Assembly (NCBI RefSeq): GCF_035083965.1 | Contig: NC_089723.1 | Span: forward strand, 35,080,193 to 35,144,192 | Origin: Branchiostoma lanceolatum | Lineage: Eukaryota > Chordata > Leptocardii > Amphioxiformes > Branchiostomatidae | Direction of reading: 5' to 3' | DNA length: 64,000 nt | In this document: positions 54,822 through 64,000 of the stretch, piece after piece | How positions within the stretch are numbered: position 1 is the first letter of the stretch | Layout of the letters: each line of letters starts with the position of its first letter | The notes under the pieces: model-generated | Seen by the model: only the letters and a program-made list of their open reading frames with translations | The model's database searches: none | Told to the model about the DNA's origin: nothing | Program-made: the position numbers and the translations under genes

Positions 54822-54935
54822 CTGTCTGTGTTTACGGATTTTGTAGTCATTATATAACTCAAGAACCTCTGGATGGATTACGATGATATTTGGTATGTGG
54901 GTAGGTCTGCCTTTTTTGGTTTCGGTGCTGACGAC
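54693..54935 (-). mobile_element. Family H, 5'-truncated copy
   Basis: Reverse orientation: an atggagatata hairpin arm, (GTAT)n/(TG)n tract, then ataactcaagaacctctggatggattacgatgatatttggtatgtgggtagg. The second hairpin arm has mutations. Confidence 0.6.
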
Positions 54936-54977
54936 AACATTTATCATTTCTTTAGACACCAGGGAAGGTGATTCAAA

Positions 54978-57850
54978 ATGCGGCGACATCTAAGTTCACC
55001 ACTCTTCGCGGGTCTTTATAACAGACGTCCTGAACGTGAAAGACTCGTCCCCACTCGACCTGACGATGCACCACCAGCGTACAGTGAAGTGGTTCCAAGT
55101 GCCCCGCCGCTGCAGTACCAGAATAATGCGCAGGGTGGCGTACCACCTTACGCCGGGCCACCACCACCACCGCCAGCAGGTTACAATTCAGATGTGTAGA
55201 TGGTCTTCTTCTTTCTTTTTGAGGCTGCCAACTCCAACTTGTTGAAGATTGCATATATAAATGGTATATTCAGGAATTGACACATACAGATATTAAAACA
55301 GCATTGCAGACGATGTTACCTTCTTTCAAGTAAACTGGCTGAATTAGGTAGTCTTGAAATTAAAAGTACAAAGGAGCACATTCAAACAATCGAACAATCG
55401 GAAAATATATACAAAAGACAAAATGTACAACCAACAGTAGCATATATAACAAATTACACCTTACAAATTGGTGTTTAATAGTTGGGTTGAGTATGGAAGA
55501 TTCTGTAGCCTATATACCGTATACTGTAAGGTTTGATCCACTCACACCGGAAATGACCCCAGCATCTTTCGATAAGTGTGGAGGGTTCTTTAACTAATAA
55601 CGTGCTCAAGGTGTGGCTCTCCTCAACCAGGGACCTCCATATGCATTTAACGTCCTATCCGAGGGCATGCTTTCTCATTTATACCCTACCCTACCCCGCC
55701 CCCACCCCACCACAGCCTGGCTACGATCATAAAATTATGATGAACAAAATCGACTCAGTTAGTTTCTATGTTATAAGTCCTTAATCCCTTTCGGCTGACC
55801 TCTCTAAAAAGGGTTATCTACTCCCATGTGCCCGAAACTACCAAATATTGACCCAGGTATATTTCCAGGGAAATATTGGGACCCTTCTTTTACGTAAGAA
55901 TTTCTTCGGTGTTGTCTTGGTTTTTCTGTTTTCTGCATCATATTTCAAGATCTTTTACATCTAATACGTAGCAGAAAATTTAGTATTCCATTTCTTTGTG
56001 TAGAAAATGCTAGACATCCTTCACTTGATTGCTAACATTATAAAGTTATTGTCGATGAAGGTTAGACATCCAGGTAATAAGATTCACTCGGTAATATTTA
56101 CTCAATCAACTGGATAGGATATAGAATTCCAACTCTTACCTTGCGTAAAGTTATCAACGGTTCTTTATTCCTCTGATTCAAACATTGTTTGTGTTTCTAT
56201 CTGAAGGGGCTAGCGCCTACCCACGAGGGGCCGGTAACCAGTATGCACAGTACCCCGCGAGAAACCCCAAAGTCATCGTCCTGAAGCCCCCCTCTCACTG
56301 TACCCGCGGCACGGTGGTGGCGTCGCTGCGGCCGATCGAATTGACAAAGCACTCAACAGATTTCATCGACAAAAACGAATCTTTTAAAGCTTTGTGTGTT
56401 TTTTGGTCATACTTGTACGTTTTGAACGATATTCCCATTATAAAGTCAAGGGTAACACAAATCCGATTTAGAACGCAGCGACGCCGCCAGCGTGCCGCAG
56501 GTTCAGTGAGAGGGGGGCTTGAGGGATGAGGACCACGGGGACAGGCCCATGGCGACAGGAACGTGGTCACTCTGAAGTTTATTCCTCTGATCTAAATTGT
56601 TTGTATTTCTATCTGAAGGGGCTAGAGCCTACCCACGAGGGGCCGGTAACCAGTATGCCCAGTACCCTGCGAGAAACCCCAAAGTCATCGTCCTGAGAGA
56701 CGACGACCACGGGGACAGGCCCATAGCGACATACTGCCACATCTGCCACAGGAACGTGGTCACTCACGTGTCGTACCAGGAGGGAGGGGCCAACGAGGGC
56801 CTGCTCTGTCTCACGTCCCTGCTGGGATGCATGTAGGTTTATAGAACTATCCTTTCTTTATCAGAGGTGCCTATAAGCATTCATACGAATTTTACGGGTT
56901 CATATGAGTTTTTAACGAAATGCATGCGAATTTTACAGCATTCATACAATACACTGCTATCATTATAGAAACAAACGAAATATAGAATGAATTCATGATA
57001 TTCTATACGATACGAATTTTGCGGAATTTACTCACTCACTCACTCACTCACTCAATCGCTCACTCACTCACTCACTCACTCACTCACTCACTCACTCACT
57101 CACTCACACACTCACTCACACACTCAATCACTCAATTTGTGGTAGGCGGAAAATCAAATAGATTTCTAATCAGCAAAAGAATTCAATATTAAGCAGCCCT
57201 AAAGTAGCCGTACCAATAATGCCCGATTTATTCAAAACGTCATTCATCTCGCATGAACCAAGGATCTTACGTCGTTTTTTATTGCTCATGAGAACTGGCG
57301 TTTGTATGATACGCCTCGACATTTTGACATGACCCAAAGTGGACGATAATACGTACCGCACGATTATTGGTACCGCTACGTTGACAGATGACGGTTTATA
57401 GACGGTTTGAAGACTTGTGCCCCGGATTTAATGTAAGACGGTCCAGGGCTCTCTCCAGGAACCGTCCCTCCGTCCCGGGACGGAAATTTGCTTGTCGGTA
57501 CGGAAAAAAATCACATTCAGATTCAAAACAGTTGCTTGGCTGTTTCTAACAAGAAAGTTGAATATAGAAGGCCAATAGCTACGTCAACTAATGGTGGGTG
57601 ATTTCCACTCACAGGTTACTTAGGCTCAAACTTAGAGGTGCCCACATCGTGCGATACATGAGATAGTCCAGCATGTCTCTCATATGTTACTGCTGGGTAA
57701 AATGTCAATTTGTGTATGTTTTTCTTCTTTTTTTTCAGTTTCTGGCCGATCTGCCTGCTGTTGCCCTTCTGCCTGTTGTGTGACAGAGAAAGTACCGCCG
57801 TACACTACTGCCCGATGTGTCACTCAAAGATAGCTGAATATGAACTGTGA
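54978..57850 (+). CDS. LITAF-like protein 3, divergent, 3 exons
   Basis: Coding exons are 54978-55179, 56619-56832 and 57739-57850. Phases 1 and 2 match both neighbours; 175 aa. The N-terminus is longer and Pro-rich with PPxY-type motifs (PPAYSEV, PPYAG) and a PPPPPPAG run. The LITAF-like domain has CHIC (107-110), an acidic/Gly insert, a hydrophobic hairpin about 126-153 (LCLTSLLGCIFWPICLLLPF) and VHYCPMC (second pair 163 and 166). The usual L-G-x-Y-K end is replaced by HSKIAEYEL. The zinc ligands are kept, so the fold is probably intact; the changed end and DDDHGDRP stretch set it apart (a CDIP1-like branch is possible). Read-through of the first donor would end at GYNSDV (TAG 55197-55199). 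AATAAA is at 58176-58181. A dead copy of exon 2 lies at 56207-56575. Confidence 0.85.
56207..56575 (+). pseudogene. Broken tandem duplicate of LITAF-3 exon 2
   Basis: Acceptor (tttctatctgaag) and the first 25 codons (ASAYPRGAGNQYAQYPARNP...) match exon 2 at 56619. A MITE (56285-56519) then interrupts it. After the MITE the copy resumes (ggaccacggggacaggccca) but lacks about 19 bp that encode the CHIC zinc motif, and stops at ggtcactc, where the duplicated intron sequence (tttattcctctgatc) begins again. It has no donor and cannot encode the domain. Confidence 0.85.
56285..56519 (+). mobile_element. MITE, conserved-core group, copy e
   Basis: 235 bp, termini AGCCCCCCTCTCACTG and CAGTGAGAGGGGGGCT, flanked by TGA (56282-56284 and 56520-56522). 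Inserted into the duplicated LITAF-3 exon. Confidence 0.88.
57027..57140. repeat. (CACT)n microsatellite
   Basis: About 110 bp of CACT units with a few CACA and CAAT variants, in LITAF-3 intron 2. Confidence 0.95.
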
Positions 57851-59024
57851 CCGCATTATGTAGTGTCTTGATGTCGATAGTTGAAACGCACAATCGTCTC
57901 CGCGACAGTAATGTTGTTTATTTGTGTATTACTGTTGTTGATTTTAAGGGGTGTTCCACTGGTACTTACGAAGTTGACTTGATAATCATCAATATCAGTC
58001 GTCGGGCTGATAGGAAATAACGAGTTCTATGTATCACATCAGGGTTCTGAGTAAATGTTTACACAGGCATGGAAAACATCACTAGTATTTTGAGCTGTAT
58101 ACACCCAAGATAACGTTATGTTTATTGAGTAGGACATCTACGCTTAAATCTGATAAGTACATTCTGGAACATTTCAATAAAACTTACGACTCTCGCATCG
58201 GGATAACTTCATTCGCCATATCGAAGATAAATAATTTACGTAACGTTGCACAGTAAGCGATAAGTCACATTGTTTTCCATGCAAACATCGATATTTTCGT
58301 TTCGGTTGAGGGGCAGCAGCGAATTCAATTATGGTTGGAGAATTGCGTTTCACTCGCTCTGCCGTATACACATATTGATATTTGCCGCTTTTATACAAAT
58401 CAGTCAATAGGAATTTTGACGCAGACATTACCATTACAACTTGGACTGTAATTTGTCACCATAGCCCCGCGTTCTTACTGTTCACCTCAACCATCAGTTC
58501 AATCAATAATATCATGGCAATTAGCGGGTCGAACAATGAGAGAGTGGCTGTATGTCCGTGCATTTTTCGTGTTTTATTTCTCATTTCTTCGTTTTGACGG
58601 AGGTGGGCGGGGCTATATTTGCCTCATACATGTAGTAAGATAGCTTTATACTGATGGCCAGAAGAATATATAGAAGCCCTTAACATAGCATACATCCCTA
58701 AACATAAAAAAAACAAGCTTTAGAACTGATGAAGTTGGTTTACAGCGTAACAAATACATGAAAATCGCAAGACACGCAATAACTTTAGTTCCAATCCTGT
58801 GCTCTGCACCGGAAGGTTCTTCTAAGATGTCGTTCTTGAAAATCTCGGAACATATCTGCAAGTAGAAATAGGCAAATGAATGAATGAATGAATGAATGGC
58901 TTATTCAGTACTACATACAGTAGCAGCCTTCATTGGATTAAATGCAGTTTGATTTATATTGAAAATGATCTAAATGTAATAAAGATACATACACAAGCTA
59001 AACATTACAAACCTTACAATACTC
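57851..59024. other. 3' flank of LITAF 3, intergenic
   Basis: 3' UTR to AATAAA 58176-58181, then no recognised gene. A (GAAT)n tract lies at 58874-58898. Confidence 0.5.
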
Positions 59025-59117
59025 AGGATATTTGGAGTCTCTTTTAACACAACCAGGTAATCTCACCTGCTGACGTTTCCTTTACCTGGTTGTGTTAAAA
59101 GAAGCTCCAAATATCCT
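59025..59117. repeat. Long inverted repeat (hairpin)
   Basis: Arms AGGATATTTGGAG...TTTTAACACAACCAGGTAA and the complement TTACCTGGTTGTGTTAAAA...CTCCAAATATCCT. The stem is about 36 bp with one 4-nt internal loop, and the apical loop about 21 nt. Confidence 0.9.
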
Positions 59118-59215
59118 ATGTTCTACCAACCTGATGAAATCATTTTCGGCTTACAATACTCACTTTTAAAGTATACGTGTACTCGTCTAAATGCTTATTG
59201 GCAGTGCGGCGCTAA

Positions 59216-59462
59216 AGCCCCCCTCTCACTGGACCCGCGGCACGCTGGCGGCGTCGCTGCGGCCGATCGAATTGACAAAGCACTCAACGAATTCCATCGA
59301 TAAAAAAACCGAATATTTTTAAGCTTTGGGTGTTTTAATGTCTTTTTGGTAATACTTGTACGTTTTGAATGATATTCCCATTATAGAGTCAAGGGTAACA
59401 CATATCCAGTTTAGGACGCAGCGATGCCGCCAGCGTACCGCGGGTCCAGTGAGAGGGGGGCT
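59216..59462 (+). mobile_element. MITE, conserved-core group, copy f
   Basis: 247 bp, termini AGCCCCCCTCTCACTGGACC and GGTCCAGTGAGAGGGGGGCT, TAA target duplications (59213-59215, 59463-59465). It is the least damaged copy and very close to copy e. Confidence 0.9.
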
Positions 59463-60194
59463 TAACACTTTGTCGTTGAGTAGGTCAACCATGTTGGGCA
59501 GTGTGCTCTTCCGATATCTAGCGGTTCTTAACTTGAACTGCGTTACATGTATCTCCTTATATGTATTTAGACCTAAGATTCTTGCCATGGAGACTCACAC
59601 GGTTTTGCGTGACCAGGCAACATTGCAATAAATGATGAAAAGATATGGAAAGCCTTAAAGATAGACGGATTTATTGAAACTTTACATCCCAACTGCACGG
59701 TTCGCTAGTCTTTTTATTATAAAAACTTACCACCCAAACTTTAGCTTTGCCTCGTTTGCAACATACCGCTAAACGTATACGCAGTACATGCCATTTGCAG
59801 TTAAATATGACACCGTTTAGCGTACGAGAAGCGATGAAAACGCTTTAGTATGATCACCTTCTCTATAGACGTTGAATAAAAAAGAAGCAAGGGCATCTGA
59901 TGTCACATTGATCGATAAATGCAAGGCTATGTCGCACTTTTGCACAACGCAGCAGAAATCTGATAATAGCAGGTAATTACTCAACAGGTAATATGTTATT
60001 GATCTTGAAGAAGGCGACAGTGGTCGTTGAAAATTTGATCTGTGTACTAGTATGTCTTGTGCTGGAAGAAAGTTTAAATTTAGCATCGGACTATGATTAC
60101 TACCAACAAAGATGAGCTACCATTATAATAGGTAATACCTCGGTTAACATAGTTGGAGTCAGCGATGACTGGCGACCTCCTAATTGTCCCACTC

Positions 60195-60900
60195 TGCTGA
60201 CTTCTTCACGCGGTCATCGTCAGCTGCTGCTGAGGAGGAAACAGAGCGAGTTAATCATCAACATCGTGAACCGAACCCCAGAGATCTGTTCCAGCACAGG
60301 CCATACTGATTTCATTATATGGATGCCATCCCGTTGCACCCAAAATTGATGCGAGCGTGCGAAACGACGTCATTGGAAAGCGGCCCTGATGGCCGAATAG
60401 AACAATTTCGAATGTAAATAAAGGCACAAACAAACAAACAAAACAAAAAAACAAACAAAAAAACAAAACAAAAAAACAAACAAACGTCTGTGAAAGTTAG
60501 ACGTCCAGGTAAACAATATATAAAAAGAAGTCAGAGCGAGTTAATCATCAATATTGTGAACCGAACCCAAAAACTTCTGTTCAAACACCATTACGCCATA
60601 CAGGGCAGACCTGAGGGCAGACCTGAAAGAGAGAGGTCCTCTTTCTTTCAAGTCTGCCTAGAGGACTACGCGGTTACGGTCAGAAAGATAACTACGGGAG
60701 CTAAGGAAGCTCGGGATGAACATGCAGACACGGTGGAGAGATTTGAAGAAAGACTGATTGCAGCTGCAGGGTGTCCAGACCACTGCAGCAGCAGAACACG
60801 GTGGACTGATACTATTTGTTCATGCTGATTCGATTATATGGTTGACATCCCCTTGCATCCAAAAAGTAATGCGAGCGTGCAAAAAGAAATAAATGGGGAA
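60195..60900. repeat. Locally duplicated retroposon-like segment
   Basis: Two copies of cagagcgagttaatcatcaacatcgtgaaccgaaccc (60241 and 60532) each run towards a shared tail tgatttcattatatggatgccatcc...gatgcgagcgtgc (60307 and 60828). An A-rich (CAAA)n stretch (60428-60485) separates them. The second copy is open over 60530-60828, ending CSSRTRWTDTICSC, but no domain is recognised. Confidence 0.4.
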
Positions 60901-61132
60901 AAAATTGCCTTCATCGTGAAATGTATGACTGATCACATAGAGCACAGTGTATCAAACAATAAACTCTTGATTTCGGTTCATTCTCATCTTCTTTGATTTC
61001 GGAAGACTTCGCTATTTACGCAAACATTAGCTTAATTGAAACAAATTTGGAATCACAAGTAGAAAAAATAAAGATGTGAACTTATGACGCATCCACTTCC
61101 ACAAAAAACTATGCAAATAGAGACAGACAGAA

Positions 61133-61909
61133 CAAGAGTTCCGCGACCTCATATCTCCATGAACAATTCTATTTATGCAAATGACTTACACATTTACATA
61201 ATATATGCTTAATTCTAAACATATTTATCTTACTTACACATGTTGCAATATTGATAGTCCTATAATTTTCCAATTTGATGAGTTTCGGTGTTTTTGCATT
61301 AATTATGCAAATCAGGAATTTATTTGCATAATTGGTATCTGTTGATGCTCCACTTTCCATAAACTACATATGTTACATGTATGTTAGTCTTATAATGGAA
61401 AACACTGCAAATAAAGATTTTCCTCATTAGCTATGCAAATTAAGTCCCAATTAGCATAATTTGCACTTCATTGTGTACATCTCTGCCTAAGCTACCTGCA
61501 TACTAAATATGATGGAAATCCGTCTTTCCTTTGTTCAGTTATTCCCCTTAGAAGATTTTCACAATAACGCCACTGCAGTTCCATAGTAAACTGCTAGGGG
61601 GCCCAAACCTACACCATTTTTTAATTACATCACAAGTTATCTGCCACCCAAAAATCAAGACCATAGCACGTCCAGGTCAAAAGAAACAAAAATTGAAGTT
61701 CTGCTGCAGTACCAAGGTCACATACCAGGGGGCCCAAAATCAACCTTAAACTTCGGCTTGACAACACCTACACACATACCAAATATCATCGTGATCCATC
61801 AAGAGGTTCCTGAGTTATGCTGACTACAGTAGTGCGGAAACACAAACAGACAGACAAACACACACACAGACACACCCAAAACTATATCTCCATTTTTCAT
61901 GGAGATAAA
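61133..61909 (+). mobile_element. Family H, copy 2 (near full length)
   Basis: About 777 bp, colinear with 9968-10738. It ends in (CA/GA)n and hairpin TATCTCCAT-TTTTC-ATGGAGATA (61885-61907). Confidence 0.75.
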
Positions 61910-62019
61910 AATCAAAGATGCGTTCAGTCAAGTATGTGAGATCGTTTTGCTGTGTCATATTTGTTGAATCGATGTGATGCGGACTCCTGATGAACAGTTC
62001 CTCGTGGTTTGGGGTCGTG

Positions 62020-62180
62020 TGGCATAACGGCAGGGTGTTTTGGCCAGAACACAGTGGTCCCGGATTCGAATCCCCTGACGCCATCGATGTTATGCCCTAA
62101 GGAAAGGCACTTTACACGACTTTCCTTAGCTCACTCCACTCATGTGTAAAGATGGGTGGAAGGAAAAAAATCCACTCCCC
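62020..62180 (+). repeat. SINE-A copy
   Basis: A-box-like gtggcataacggcagg, B box GATTCGAATCC, body ccatcgatgttatgcccta...ggcactttacacgac...cactcca. Confidence 0.7.
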
Positions 62181-62780
62181 ATACGGCCTCAAAAAAGGTT
62201 ATGAGGCTACGTACGTTGACCTTATCAACCTTTAAATTACTGCTCTCTTGGTGTGGCACTGTTCAGATAAGTTGTGCAGTGCCACATTGTCCTTCTCTGT
62301 CCGAGAGCAAAACTGAAAACAAACGAAAATCGAACTGTTCCTTACCTTTCCTGTGTGTTTTTGAAGACCACCGAACTGATATGATGGAAACAAAGGTAGA
62401 ATTAACAAAAGTTTAAAATATGATAACTTAATTATGTATAGGTAAGGACGCAACACAAGACATTGGCATTATGCCAAAAATCAAAATGACGACACCATTA
62501 ATTGATAAATTTATGACCATACATATAGGTGTAGCGCGCATGACTACTTCACCATGATATCATCTTTCCTTACATAACATTACGTTGCATTTTACCCTAT
62601 GTCTCCAAATTTCATTATCAACTGTAAATTAGATGAGAAATGTAAACCCAGGTAACATATTCTACAAGAGTCTTTTCTTTAAATATTGGGTCAAATCTAA
62701 CTCAGATGAAGAAGACCTGATAAGTTATGTATTACATTTACAGGAAACAGGACAGGACAATCGAAACAGTGGGTATAGTG
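62181..62780. other. Intergenic
   Basis: No gene recognised. Confidence 0.4.
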
Positions 62781-62829
62781 GTATTTGGATGGGTCATTTA
62801 ATTTTTTTACCATCCAAGTAATCCCTATG

Positions 62830-63012
62830 GTGAAAAAATATATATCACCCGCGCTATCCAATTTTTCACCAAATGGAGCTTCAAGAAAACGCCTTATGGT
62901 GAAAAAAGAGGATAACATCCCGGCTATCCATTTTTTCACCAAAATCAGGTCCAAGAAAACTCCTTAAGGTAAAAAAGAATAGCACCCGACTATCCTTTCT
63001 TTCACAAAAAGA
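62830..63012. repeat. Tandem repeat, 3 units of about 66 bp with internal palindrome
   Basis: Units start tatggtgaaaaa (62828, 62895) and taaggtaaaaaa (62965). Each contains ggctatccattttttcacc, so ggtgaaaaa and tttttcacc face each other within a unit. Confidence 0.8.
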
Positions 63013-63576
63013 AGTAAAAATCGAGTGAAACTTAATGTCAGTGATGAAATTCTCTCCGCCGTTCCCTCATCGAAGTTTAGAGAGGAGAACGATCGACTGT
63101 AGTAATCGTGACTTGCTCTTCAGCTGTCTGCATCATCAAACTGCAGAACCAAGCAATTACTGGATCCAGAGTACTTGCGGCGTCATTAATTTCCCAAACG
63201 CCTCGCGCGTATCTTCACCGTTGCTACTCGCTATTGAATCCGTGCATGTGTATATTCATGAGATATCAGGCAGGCTTGACAGTCATGTGTCCCTGAGCAC
63301 GCATCCGTTATCGTGGCCGTGAGGAGCTGTCTCAAGGCTATGGGTACCACGGCGCTCGTCAATCGGGTTGGTTAGCCGTGATGGAGAATCTAGATGAGCT
63401 AATCAACGAAGATTAACGCAGCTGGGACCCTGGCCTTTATACTAGACACACACAAGCTTTACCCTTCAGCTGCCAGAGTTTCAGCCTAGTAAATGCTCTC
63501 AGGGTTTGCATTTGATCCCAAACCTCCGACCCGTAACCCGCGAAACAGCCCGGAACTACTACTAACAAGTTACTAA
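63013..63576. other. Intergenic
   Basis: No gene recognised. The ORFs at 63035-63322 show no family features. Confidence 0.4.
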
Positions 63577-63768
63577 TGCTAAGGTCGCAATTCCCAACCC
63601 GGGGCCCGGCCGGGTAGTTTGCGGGAACGAAAAGTACAATGTAAAAGACAACATAACAACCGAAAAAGTTGCAAAAATTAACCATTGACACCAACTGTGT
63701 ATATTATTGTTATGAGTTGTTTAATTGTCAGCCCGGCCGGGCCCCGGATTGGAAATAGGACCTAAGCA
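63577..63768. mobile_element. MITE, 'TGCTTCGGTCCC' family, copy 3
   Basis: Termini TGCTAAGGTCGCAATTCCCA and GGAAATAGGACCTAAGCA, TAA target duplications (63574-63576, 63769-63771), inner GGGGCCCGGCCGGG palindrome arms. Confidence 0.8.
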
Positions 63769-64000
63769 TAACTGTACGCGTGCACAGTGCTATTTTCTTC
63801 CAGGGAATACCGTATCCCGGTTATATCCGGGCGCGGCAGCTTGGAGTTTTAAGATCCATTCTGTTCAACAGTGTGCCTGAGGCTAGTGGTGGTCCATCAT
63901 TGGCATCAGGGATCGTCTTATGGGCAAAGTCCTCTCGACATAGGCTAAGCATTGTATTTTTGGACTTGGCAACTGGCAACTTTCTTCAGCATCTACATCT

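Overview
The window looks like a piece of a deuterostome, most probably cephalochordate (amphioxus, Branchiostoma), nuclear chromosome. The genes are split by GT-AG introns, they belong to animal families (two-pore-domain K+ channels, TMEM74, LITAF-domain proteins), and the spaces between them are crowded with short inverted-repeat transposons, tRNA-derived SINEs, LINE tails and microsatellites. The organism call is inference; no species marker was tested.

Layout. 1-0.6 kb: probable last exon of a plus-strand gene that starts outside the window. 0.6-11.8 kb: repeat-rich intergenic DNA. 11.9-14.7 kb (minus): compact three-exon K2P potassium channel (326 aa). 17.9-35.7 kb (minus): four-exon paralogous K2P channel (about 615 aa) with a 13.9 kb first intron full of transposons and an unusually long charged, proline-rich C-terminal tail. 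37.24-40.25 kb: complete LTR element (minus) with identical 234-bp LTRs, a 5-bp target duplication and one gag-protease ORF, but no reverse transcriptase or integrase. 44.5-45.1 kb (minus): single-exon TMEM74-family gene. 48.6-57.9 kb (plus): head-to-tail cluster of three LITAF-domain genes, each split by introns at equivalent places, the third divergent and carrying a dead duplicated exon broken by a MITE. 57.9-64 kb: intergenic, again repeat-rich.

The two channel genes are tandem duplicates: both start Met-Lys-Trp, both have a phase-1 intron between the extracellular cap and the first pore, and both carry a GYGH first filter and a GFGD second filter. Sequence around M1 and M4 is closest, by eye, to the TREK/TRAAK branch. 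They should set background K+ conductance at the plasma membrane. The LITAF proteins should sit on the cytosolic face of endosomal and lysosomal membranes and recruit WW-domain (NEDD4-type) and ESCRT partners through PPxY motifs. TMEM74 relatives are two-pass endolysosomal proteins linked to autophagy. Nothing in the sequence shows that these gene groups act together.

The most unusual signals are (1) the pol-less gag-protease LTR element, whose U5 holds a stretch complementary to the 5' part of a leucine tRNA next to a leucine-type primer site; (2) a MITE group whose interior is conserved while its termini differ; (3) a 1.07 kb Harbinger-like element packed with GAGAGCGC units; (4) a 0.77 kb repeat family with a covarying terminal hairpin next to a microsatellite; and (5) the broken LITAF exon duplication. 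All alignments and coordinates were read by eye; no searches were run.
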